Assembly (NCBI GenBank): GCA_004352715.1
Contig: SCFE01000002.1
Coordinates: forward strand, 2,069,094 to 2,133,093
Length of the DNA: 64,000 nt
Source: Hofstenia miamia
Lineage: Eukaryota > Xenacoelomorpha > Acoela
Direction: 5' to 3'
The number at the start of each line of letters is the position of its first letter. Within the stretch, counting starts at the first letter, position 1. The notes beneath the pieces were generated by a model. It had not been told where the DNA came from. It did no database searches and saw nothing but the letters and a program-made list of their open reading frames with translations. Below, one piece after another: positions 36,501 through 48,800 of this stretch. Made by a program: the position numbers and the translations under genes.

Positions 36501-39500
36501 ATTTTTTATGCCATGCATTAAGATAGCAAGGAACCCTAAACAAATTTGCCTATATCAATGAAATGGCATACTTATTCTTATAACAACGCTGTTTTATATA
36601 CATCAAATATTTGTAGAAACATTGTAAATATGTTGAAGTTGTTGCTCATTTGCAGACATTTTATAAAAGCAAGTTATTTATCATACACTTATGAATGACA
36701 CAATGTAAACAGAAAATACCATTTGGAAATCTTATGTACATAAAATATCGGAAATTGACAATAGGCGTAAGTGATATTTGTTCCTCGATAATAACTGAAT
36801 ATTTTTTATATTCAATTAAATTCAGACAAAGCTTGCTATAATTTTCTGTGAATTGAGGTAGAATAATAACCAGGGATGTTACAATAATAATTTATTGCAG
36901 AATAATTGCAAATAAATATGTTGCAACAATTTATTTCGGACACCAAAATATTACAATCATTTATTTTTTGCTTTTCCCATATTACAAAAAATGTGTTTTA
37001 GGTCTGTAATAAATGTTGCAATATTGGCCGGTCTGCTCTACAACGGTGTGGTGGTAGATTGGGACTCTAATTGATAGTGCCTAGGCTGTTATCGCGATAA
37101 TTAGCTAGCCAACTAATCAGAGAGCCCGGTTTTGCATCTGCGTCCACTTCACCACGTGCAACAGACTTATTCTCGTTCGCAATCAGTACTTTTGACGGTT
37201 TGCTGTTAATCCTCTCTCTGTTTTAAACCATGAGTCGTGCGGCTGTTTCTCATACACTTTACCTGAATTTCGGAGGGAATAGTACAAATGTCTCTGTTGA
37301 AGAACAATAACGCAAGCCAAAAACTCCGNNNNNNNNNNNNNNNNNNNNNNNNNNNNNNNNNNNNNNNNNNNNNNNNNNNNNNNNNNNNNNNNNNNNNNNN
37401 NNNNNNNNNNNNNNNNNNNNNNNNNNNNNNNNNNNNNNNNNNNNNNNNNNNNNNNNNNNNNNNNNNNNNNNNNNNNNNNNNNNNNNNNNNNNNNNNNNNN
37501 NNNNNNNNNNNNNNNNNNNNNNNNNNNNNNNNNNNNNNNNNNNNNNNNNNNNNNNNNNNNNNNNNNNNNNNNNNNNNNNNNNNNNNNNNNNNNNNNNNNN
37601 NNNNNNNNNNNNNNNNNNNNNNNNNNNNNNNNNNNNNNNNNNNNNNNNNNNNNNNNNNNNNNNNNNNNNNNNNNNNNNNNNNNNNNNNNNNNNNNNNNNN
37701 NNNNNNNNNNNNNNNNNNNNNNNNNNNNNNNNNNNNNNNNNNNNNNNNNNNNNNNNNNNNNNNNNNNNNNNNNNNNNNNNNNNNNNNNNNNNNNNNNNNN
37801 NNNNNNNNNNNNNNNNNNNNNNNNNNNNNNNNNNNNNNNNNNNNNNNNNNNNNNNNNNNNNNNNNNNNNNNNNNNNNNNNNNNNNNNNNNNNNNNNNNNN
37901 NNNNNNNNNNNNNNNNNNNNNNNNNNNNNNNNNNNNNNNNNNNNNNNNNNNNNNNNNNNNNNNNNNNNNNNNNNNNNNNNNNNNNNNNNNNNNNNNNNNN
38001 NNNNNNNNNNNNNNNNNNNNNNNNNNNNNNNNNNNNNNNNNNNNNNNNNNNNNNNNNNNNNNNNNNNNNNNNNNNNNNNNNNNNNNNNNNNNNNNNNNNN
38101 NNNNNNNNNNNNNNNNNNNNNNNNNNNNNNNNNNNNNNNNNNNNNNNNNNNNNNNNNNNNNNNNNNNNNNNNNNNNNNNNNNNNNNNNNNNNNNNNNNNN
38201 NNNNNNNNNNNNNNNNNNNNNNNNNNNNNNNNNNNNNNNNNNNNNNNNNNNNNNNNNNNNNNNNNNNNNNNNNNNNNNNNNNNNNNNNNNNNNNNNNNNN
38301 NNNNNNNNNNNNNNNNNNNNNNNNNNNNGCTTAGAAGAATTAAAAGTAATTGTACGAAATTTAGACGTTAATAAATCTTCAGATTCGACTCATTTACCTT
38401 TCTTTATATTTAAGAATTTTTTTATCTATTTAGCGACCACATATTTTTTGCACTTAATCAATGCATCGTTGAAAATGAATTTCCGGAGATAATGAAAAAA
38501 TCAGATGTAACACTTTTATATAAAAATGGAGATCCCTTTAGTGCTAAAAATTATAGGCCAATCTGAATAACGCAACCTTTTAGTAAATTATTTGAAAAAA
38601 TCGACCAACTCCTTTACAAGTGATGCAATTATGTCAATTACTGAAAAAATATCCTCTAGTAAGTCTCAATTTTTATCCAGTTGCATAGAATTTTGAAATT
38701 TTGGCGATTAAACATGATGAAATTACGGATTTCATCAAAATTCAATCAAGAGAAGCTAAATCTTTTTCATTCACTCAGTGGTTATTTGACCGGTTTTAGA
38801 CCGGTTCAAACCGGCTGGTCATAAAATACTGACCCGGCCCGACCTGCACCGGTCTGACCGGTGCCGGTCATGCCGGTTGACCCGACCGGTTTACACCTTT
38901 TATTTATAGCATTGATTAGTTATAGGGAAACTCTATTAAATGATTGTGTCATGGTAAAGATTATTAGTGATTTTGAAGTCACACTTAATGTTTATACAAT
39001 TGATAGTTTTTAAGGTAACCCAGAAATAAATTTTGAATGTTGAGCTAGACGGGGATGCTAATATTGCTAATCATGTACTTGAGGAAACCTATCTACAGCA
39101 AATGTGACGTTAATAACAGCAAATACAACAAATCAAAGATGGAGACGGGTCTATTGTTTGTAGGTTACTTAGATCTATGTTTAGGTACAAGTGGTACGGA
39201 TAATAGGTCAGACTTCATTACAAGAAATTATAACATTTTTATCAATACATTTTATTGGAAGTTGAAATTATTTAAATTACCGATTTTTAAAGCTAATTTA
39301 ATAGGCATAAGAGAAACAATATTATATCATCATTTACAAAATACCAAGTACAAGAAATTTCATAATACAATGTAAGTGAGATGGGTCAGTGAATATATTT
39401 TGCATAAAGAATTATCGTTTACATGTGTAGCGGGTCAGGCATGCAACATGTTAAATATTCATGTCGCGTTTCCATTACTTTATGCCAGTGGCGTGCAGTG

Positions 39501-42500
39501 CACATATTAATGGGGGAAGCGGAATATGATATAATTATAAAATTTATATGTTTTTATTGCATATGTTGCATATAACTTTAATTTCAAGCATATAAATCAG
39601 TATCTAAAAAATTTACCAAATAATATAAATATATTTCATTTCCAGAAACAATTAGCAATGCTCACAATGCAATTGACGTTATGTCGCTCAATTATCTTGA
39701 AGATCATATTAGTAGTGTGAAAAATTTATAAGAAAAATCTTGACTTAATGACGAATTGAATCAGTGTTTTACAGTATATTACAGATGGTCAGTTTTAAAG
39801 GTTTTGAAACTGATCAATATAGGTTAGCCAAATACAAAAATTTACATCTGAATTTACTAAATTGACTGTATTAACTTCAACATTTATTTATTTCTATTTT
39901 AATGTTATTTCTACAAATTCCATTTTTGTAAATTAAGTGAAATTATCTTGTGATTGTTAAGTAAAAAATCTAATTTTGAAAGTTACACTTTGATTGTCAT
40001 CAATTATAAGTGATTTGGATTCGGAGTTGGAGGCTAAATTGGAGTTCTAGTTAAATTTCAATCACCATAGTCGCCTTGACAATATAAATCATTGAACAAT
40101 CCCGCGGTAAGATTTCCGTGGTCCTCTCGTAGTATTTTCGAATTTTGATTGGTTGGAGATTTTGTCAATTACGTTAAGAAAGTGTGATAAAGGAAGCGGC
40201 AGACGGTTTTCAGTTGTAATTGAGAAACATAGATTTTTATCACTACCAATTATCACAATTAAGGTACGGTCGAGCAATTATTACGACGCAAATTTAGCAT
40301 ATTGATTATTATTCATAATATTAAATCAATTACAAAACTCATACAGTTCAATTGTTCAACAAGAAAAAACCTACCCAAAATACAGTATTTTACATTATTT
40401 AAATGACGAAAATAAACAGTAATTAGTTTAATGTTTAGAATTTAATAAAAAAAGGAAATTTAGAAGAATTGGAAACTTATAAATATGTTGTGTAAGCATA
40501 AATATTTTTTCTTCATTTGTTCAAATAAATTTCAATGGGCAAGCGGCGCTTACCTTGCTTACCCTTAATGCACGCCTCTGCTTTATGCAGAATACAAAGT
40601 TTCGTGTTTTATCATTTGAATGTGTTTTGGGGCTTTTAACCCATGTAATTGTTCAATTGAATGTTAAATATTTATGTTCCATTTCAGGAAACGTTTGCTT
40701 GAATGTGCTTTAAATGTGATGATAATCTAGCCTCTACGCGCCCAAATATGTAATGCCGTGCGAAAACAACTACGTAGATGGTACGTGATATTGCTGATTA
40801 TGGTGTTCAAATTCCTTATGGAGAAAGTAAGTGAAATGATATTGTGTGTTTGATGCCCCTGTCACATATGAGATAATTGCTGATGGTTGAGGGACAATCT
40901 ATGCTGATATGTCAGGTGGATTGTGTTTATTTCATTCAAAATCCTGTTGAAAATTCGTTTGTGTTGAATGTTGACTTGGACGAGGATGCTACTGAAGAGG
41001 GACAGTACAGAAGATGAGATATGACTTTCTAAATATTCCAACAATCACTATAGGAAAATATTTTTTGAATATGTAATATGTATGATATTCTAACCGGTTC
41101 ATAACAACAATCGAATTAAAATCGGAAAGAAACTTGCATTTGAATAGTTTTGGCTACTTACTATACACAGATGTCTTGTTTTCTTTTAAGCAGACTATCA
41201 AATGGGCTTTATTTCTACTCTTGAGGATTGTGATAGTACTCAAACGCAATCATTATTGATAAACAAATACAGTATATTTTATTTTCGATTGTAAAAAACC
41301 CTCCAGCGTTTGTAAAAATCCTGCATGTGCTCAGCATCAAGTTAAAACAATGCGACTTCAATTTTAGATACATTTCTCCTATGTAGAATTTAAGGTTCTG
41401 CTATGTTCTGTCATATAGCAGGACCCCGTGGTAGAACATATTTTACTTCTTTACCTTCAAAGTTCAAATATTTTTACAAGCAATATATTTCAATATGTCA
41501 TCTCTACTAGAAAACTTCAATTGAAACGTTGACTACTCGATTTTGAACTTTTTATTTTTATATACCAATTGCACTATTTAAATTTGGAAAATGTTTGTTA
41601 TGTGGATTAATGTGAATGTCAAGGTTATGGTTAGGAAACCTTATTGTATGCATGTAGACGTGACTTTCATCCCCTTTGTGAAATTTTGTTAGTTCTTATT
41701 CCGACAGCATTATTTACAGCCACAAATTCTGGCTTTCATTTTGGGAAACAATTGAAAATGTTCCCTCTGACCGAGTTAAATGTTCATTCGTTAAGATGAA
41801 AATAATTGGTCTAAAGTTGGCTCATTAAAATTTCCCGCACCTATTTTCATTGTGTATTGGTATCAAATAAAGCAAGAATTATGGTGGCGCAAAATTTAGC
41901 CTTCAAAATATGAAGGATTTTTTATGCCGCAACGTCAAAATATATTGTGAATTGATGAGTTTATTCTGTTAATTTTAGGATAAAATTCAAGCTGCTATTG
42001 AAAAAACGACCGCATCTTGTGAAAGATCACTCTTTATTTTTGATGAAGTACACTTAATGAAAAATGAATTAATGAATGCTTTGAAGTCGTATATTGATTA
42101 CAATCCATTAGTTGGCAATGTAGATTATCGGAAAACGATCTTTATATTTTTAAGGTAATCTTGTAATTATTTCTAGTGAATCTAAATATATCGTTTTAAA
42201 GAGGCTTAGATTGAATATAGTTAGACTCCAGAATATGATTTTAGAAATTTTCACATTCTGAATTCAAAGAGAATCTGTTTTATTTGAAGTTTTAAATTAC
42301 ATCTTGGCAGTTTCAGGTCTATTCAGTTTTTCTTCTAGATACAACATACTTTTACGTTTCTTATTAGTCTTTTTTAGCGCCTTTCATGTTGCGTTACAAT
42401 GAGGTTCAGTGTACAGAAATGCAAAGATGTTAGTAGTTCTGAAAAGTTTAATTTCTAAAAAAAGAATTGTGTTTCATTTCCATTTCGTGAAAAACTTGAA

Positions 42501-45500
42501 AATGAATCTTTACTATATATTTTTCCAATATCTTGCTATAAATTGTCTTTTGGTTTTTTTTGATAGCTTTTATGTACAGACGATAATTACAAATGTAGTC
42601 TAAAGCATTATTCAAAATTTCAGCTGCAAGTGTTTTTTATCGACAAACAAAGTGTCATGTTTCTCATTAAGATGTTAGATCAAAGTGATGCATTTTGGAA
42701 AGGAAACATATCCAGTGCAATAAGTTAAAATTAAAGATGCACGTATTCCAATTTTCCTTTTAGAAATTTATTAAGAAACTGTTTAGGCGAAAATATTCAT
42801 TAAGTTATTAGCATGAAGTTTAGAGCTTCAGAATCAAATTTTGGTTTTGAATGCTGAAATTCACTTTAAGAATACTGGCATCTCAGTCAATATATGCTAG
42901 CATTATTGTAAGACAAAAAGGTTGTATGCTTATCAATTTTTTTTCTTTAGTTGAGTCAATTATGCAGTGGTGAAGAGTAAATATATCATATTCATTTTCT
43001 ATTGGAAGCTTCAATCCCACCCTATGCATTGTAAAATTATTCCAATTAAGCAAAGCATTGGCTGTCATTGATTGAGTTGTTTATATAAGTCAGTGGTTCT
43101 CAGCATTTTTTTTACCCGTGGACCCTGTTTCCTCTAATTTTTTAGATGGACTCCGCAAAAATAATCACTAATAAAGATTATATACAACAAAATTGTTGCT
43201 GCCGTTCAAATAGAGCAAAAAGTTTTAACATGAAAAGACATCAAATTACAATTGCCCTATGGACCAACAGAATGGACTTCCAATTTGTTGTTTTGTGTAA
43301 TTACAGTACTAGAAAAGTGAAATGTCTATAGAATGTTGAACTTAGACTAAGGATCTGAAACATTTTGGTCAACACTAAAACACATGAAATGTAGTGTAAC
43401 TAATCTTATTGAGTAATTGTTAGTTTACATTATCTAAATACTGTCTTGATAATTGCTAACACTCATTCATAAGTAATGAGAATAATATGTAGTTGTTTGG
43501 ATGACGAGTAAGCTAGTCATCTTTAAATATGTTAATTAGTATTTAAGTATAGTTCTTACTGAAAATTAAGAAATTTCTTTAAATCAAGGAAAGTCAGTAA
43601 ACAAGCTAGTGGTATATTCTGGTTACTAAGCAATCATAATAAGCATGATGGCTAAATTTTTTGTATGTCCTTTCACTTGAAGTCATCACCTACAATTAAT
43701 TATTTTTCCTCAACTAAATGAAATTTGTTCATGCCTGGCTATGTAGCCCTTTCTAGCTGTCATCCATGCTTCTAATAAACAGTTAAAAATAAAAAACATT
43801 GAACAAAAAAGGGAAAAGCCTGTGACAATGATGCAACTTAGTGACTTGTACAGCTTTCTGAAACTGCATGCCTGTAGTGACAGCACATAATAATCACGAC
43901 AGTCTGAGCCTGTCACACCTCAGGGGTTATATTAGTAAACCATCACAGTTTCTGAATGCTTAAAGAACTGCAGTCTATAGGAAAAACTACACAGTATTTG
44001 CATGGTAATGCTACCACCCAAGGTTTATTTAAAAATGTACTACCACAGTCTAAAAAAGCTGTCAACAGTCACATTACATAGCAACTATTGAACTTTTTTT
44101 TATTATGATATAATGTTACATTGACATGAACATGGCAACAAAATATCACACAAGAACTACAGCTCACCAGTTAACTCTAGTTCCTTTTCCTATTTCTGGT
44201 TTGATTAATGAAATATTAATCAATACCTACTACAATTTCTTTTGGGTATAAGAGAAATTCTCCAGTCTGTTTAGAAGGTTAAACTGCCCCAAACGTTAAT
44301 CATTTCAATATTTTTCTTTGTGTAAATGCAGTAACATTTAATTTTAAACATTAAATTGTAAGTGCTAAATTTGTCTTTATGAACTTTTGACCTATAGTCT
44401 GGGACAAAGTGATACTAGTTCGTGTCCCAACAAAATTCAAAGGCCCAGATAAAAACGTTAATATAAGCAAAACTATCAAGGTGAATTTCAAACTGTAATA
44501 TATAATCAGTAATAAAATTTGTTCACTCCCGTTCTGTGCATTGTAAAATGATTCCAATTAAGCAAAGCATTAGCTGTCATTAATTCAGATGTTGATTTAA
44601 AGCCACAAGGTTATATGCTTCTGTTGCAACAGCTGTGATATTTACACTATAAATCTATATTTATAATATGGGTCTTCAATGACAGCTTGGATCTCTCTAT
44701 ACCGTTAAGAATTGTAACAAATTAAAAATATGTAAGTGCATGAATTATTTTAATCCATAGTTGGTATTTTTTGAGCCACACTATGAAATAATTCTGTGCA
44801 TTCGTGTAATTGTGTATGTATTTTCGTGCGCATACATACTGATAACAACTTTAAGGCTTATTATTTCATGTTAAGCAGAAAAAATTCTTACTATCAAATT
44901 GATCGCTCCTGGCCGTCCTATGTATGGCATAAAAATATTATGCATGCATTGAATTTGATTTAAAATTTGAAACCGTCAAAATGACCGCCTGGGGTGATTC
45001 TAGTGTCAACCGTCTAATTACTATACAAAATTGTTAAGTTAATTACCCAAGTGCCCCAGATAATTTTCATCACCTAGCGAAACAATGACAATTCAGAATT
45101 TTTATTTACCTGTGACACATGGGTTGAGTGCAGGTTTCATATTCTTCAGAGTTTTTGACATGATTTTTTCTTGGTCAGTTCATTTATCTACGTTTTTACG
45201 CTTATTAGACATGGCATTGGTAGTGAAAGAATATGTAAATCCAAAATTTTAGCAGGAACTAGAGGTATTTCATTTTTTGCTACACATATTAGTTTCATTG
45301 TTTGCCCTTCATCTAAGATTCTCCACCCGTGGAATTTGGTACTGTTGTACTTTTGGAGATATGCAAGGAAAACTCCAGGGCATTATATGCAGTAATGTTC
45401 GAAAAGTTATATAAACTGGCAAGGTTCAATTTGCACATTATCAGATAAAAGACTCTGTGCGGCAAATATATCAAATTTGCAACGCCATCCTTGTAATCAA

Positions 45501-45831
45501 GAATAATTTATATATTTCTATGTTCTTCGAATGAGGCTTCAGCAATATAATGAAGAAGAGAACAACGTACAATCTTCTTAGCTATGTTTTTGAGGTCCGA
45601 AAATGGAATGAAATTGGCTTCTTTTACCTTGTATTTCTAAAGTTGGCAATAATTTCGTTTAAAAATGCAAATATAGCTAAATTTTTAAGCCAGGAGAGAT
45701 ATCACAAGAAACAGACTGAAAAATAATTAGCTGCAGTCACCTTTCTTGCACTTCAAATGTAAGTGCATTAAATTGGAATACAATACTCGTTCAGTTTGAG
45801 TAATGTCAGTCGAGAGTCTTGCCAATTTATC

Positions 45832-45870
<39 letters not shown>

Positions 45871-48800
45871 CAGGAAAATCGCCCTTGTCTTTCCATCACA
45901 TGTTAGTAGATATGTCATTGTGACAATTCCTTCCACAATTTACGCAAATTTGAAAAGAAATATGTCCATTATTTACCTTGTGTCTCACATGACAAAGGAT
46001 TCTCCTGATGTAACTGCTGACGCGTCTTTTATTTCTGGATTTGTATTAAAATTTTGAAATTTAATTTATGCCGTTCCACCGAAATACCGGTAGAGGATTC
46101 AGAATCATTTAAAATGTTAAAGTACTCTTACTGGAATGCCTCCTTGAAGTTTTCAGTTGGTGTAGAAAGTTGGCTAAAATTGGCTGTAATAAAAAATAGT
46201 TGTTCTTTCACGAAATGAAGTGCGAATCGGGGTTGAGTCGATGTTACAATATATTTTTTTAGAAATATCCCCAATGTTAGGACATTCCTAATAAATATTG
46301 GTAAATGTTAACACCTTTTTCCGATATTTAAATGTAGATCAAAATTTGTTTATTGCGTAAAAACAGGAGCATAAAAATACAATTACAGAAATCTTTCAGC
46401 CTTATTAAATTGCCAAAGTTTCTTACTATTTTAAAATTTCTAGACGCATTAATGAATATCTAATAGGGCAATGCAAAAAGAGATATATCATCACAAAACC
46501 CAAAGCAAAAAAAGACGTTATGAAATAATAGTTCAACATTGCAATTGAAATAGCCGAATCAATTGTTATTCACTCTAAACGCACTGAGGTGTAAAATGTC
46601 AATAACGCACTTTTAGTTCAAAACTATTTAAGATAACTTAATGAGGTTTAGGACAGTGAAAGATGCACCTTTGATCCACATCTTTGCTAATTTGATTTTA
46701 TGTGCAAATGAATTTGTGACGTCATCTCTTTTGAAAAAATGAAGGTGAAAAAGAACCTAAATGTATTGAGCATTGAGGTAGAAGGAAACTGTTTAGTTGG
46801 CTCATATTCTAGTTATTGTCAAAGACTTACTCTAACAAGAAAATTAAAAATACGCTCAAGCTCAAGTAGTATTACGTAATCTTGGTAGCTATTTTTATAA
46901 TAAACTGACATTTTTAAAAATGAGTGAATTAATTAGAAATAAATTCAATGAATAATATTTTTTATGTTTCAAAAATCAAAAACGAAACATAATATTATAT
47001 ATTAACTTCATTTTCAATGTCAATGGTCAAAAAAGGTAAAAATATTAAAAAATTTCATATGACACAACCTAACGGGTTGTGTGTGCCACCCCAAGGGTGT
47101 GCCATTTTTCAACGCCGAGTCAGTATCAATACTTCTAGTAATTTAGGCCACTTAAATATGGTATGTAATCATATTTAGTCATTATTGTCTTACTGTATTC
47201 AAAATATAGCATTAAATGAAAATTTCATATTTTTCATACGTTAAGTTTGAAACCAATTCCTTTCCGATAAAAGTATGACACTGATTTTCACTACAGACCT
47301 TCTAAACTTGTTTTATAGGATAAACTATTTTCTTGCCAATATTTTATTGCTACGGTGGCGCCCAGAGAAGACAAATCAATAAAAACTGATCGTAGTACTA
47401 AAGTATATGGTGGATGCGCCCCTGGAAAACATTTTTTCACCTTTTCATTTTTTTGATGATCCTGATCCTTAACAATGATGACTCAATCCATTTAATTGTA
47501 TACATATATCGATATTTATCAAATTATTGGCTGTTGTAAATGCATATTGCACCAAAACTTTTGAATTCTTCGCTAAAAAGAGTTTTTTCAGACCCCTTTG
47601 ACACAGGCCTCAATCAAAAAAATTATTCCTCTAACTTTATCTTGTTCCCATATAGTTTTTAAGAAAAGTCATAAAAAAACCAGCTAAAAATATTTATTTC
47701 GATCAAAGTTATGGACAAAAAACAACATGGGGGAGCCAATCCTGCATCTTCAGTGCGTTTGAGGTTAAGGAACATCTAAGTAGGAATCAAATGTTAATCA
47801 ACAACAGTAATAACTAGCTTTGCGTATTTTAAAACCATAGTATTCTGACATTGTATTGTAGACGCTTGTTTTGAAATCGACTATTATACATATCAATTCG
47901 GACTAAATTTTACTGATTTTAACAGGGCACATGCTTTGTCTAAATATTCTAATTGATTATTTTGCAATCACAGAAAAGTTATAAGTAATTTTGCTATTGA
48001 TAGTTATTAATGTACACTGAAAACAAGGAATCGAACGCTTCTTTGAAAAGGTATTTTTTGAAAAGGATTGATTACCAGTGATCGTATAAATATTAAATAT
48101 TGTCCATAAGATTTATTTTAGAAGTAATTCATATGCGCAAAATGTAATTTAGCTTTATAGATGAACAAACACATGTTTCTAAATCTTTGGTAGGATCTTC
48201 ACCATGTTGAAAGAATAGTGTTAACTAAAGAACAGACTATCAGGCTCTTTTTCTCATTAAGGCCTCCAATTTTTCGATAGCTTTTGTACCATATATTGTT
48301 TCTTCGAATAACAGCAATGTAGCTAGTTATTCATTTGAGAGTCGCCCGTTAGATAGAAATTCTTTTTTATATTATAATACATTTTCCTAGATCAACAAAT
48401 TCATCTGCGGTTGTGAGTTAGAAATGTCGCTTTCTGGTTATGTTATTTACCAGTCCTTTATTGTTCCACAGAATTTACCAATATCAATACTTCTTGTTTT
48501 TGATTGAAATAATATTGCAGTCGTTATATGATTCAATTGTGTATCTTCAATATCAAATTAATTACTTTATTTTTGAGAAGTAATCAGTTTTTTAACTTAG
48601 AAATGAGTGAAAACAGTAGAGAAGTAAAAACCTCCTGGCCCTTTTATCTCATACAGACGTATATTATACCAAGTAAAAATGAATTAATTTTTTCATACTC
48701 ATTTCAGTAACTAATACATTTAATAGATTTGATATAAAATTGTCAAAATTCATTGTGGCTGAGGTTGTTGAAAAGATTAACAAGTTTTTTTTGAAAATTT

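Noticed and set aside
37040-37150. Possible tRNA-derived SINE
   Set aside because: The A-box-like TGGTAGATTGGG and B-box-like sequence are too far from consensus.
37288-38334. A 348-codon frame
   Set aside because: All but about 13 codons are the 1-kb gap.
45727-46057. Frames with Tyr-Ile repeats on both strands
   Set aside because: They are translations of a (TA)n microsatellite.
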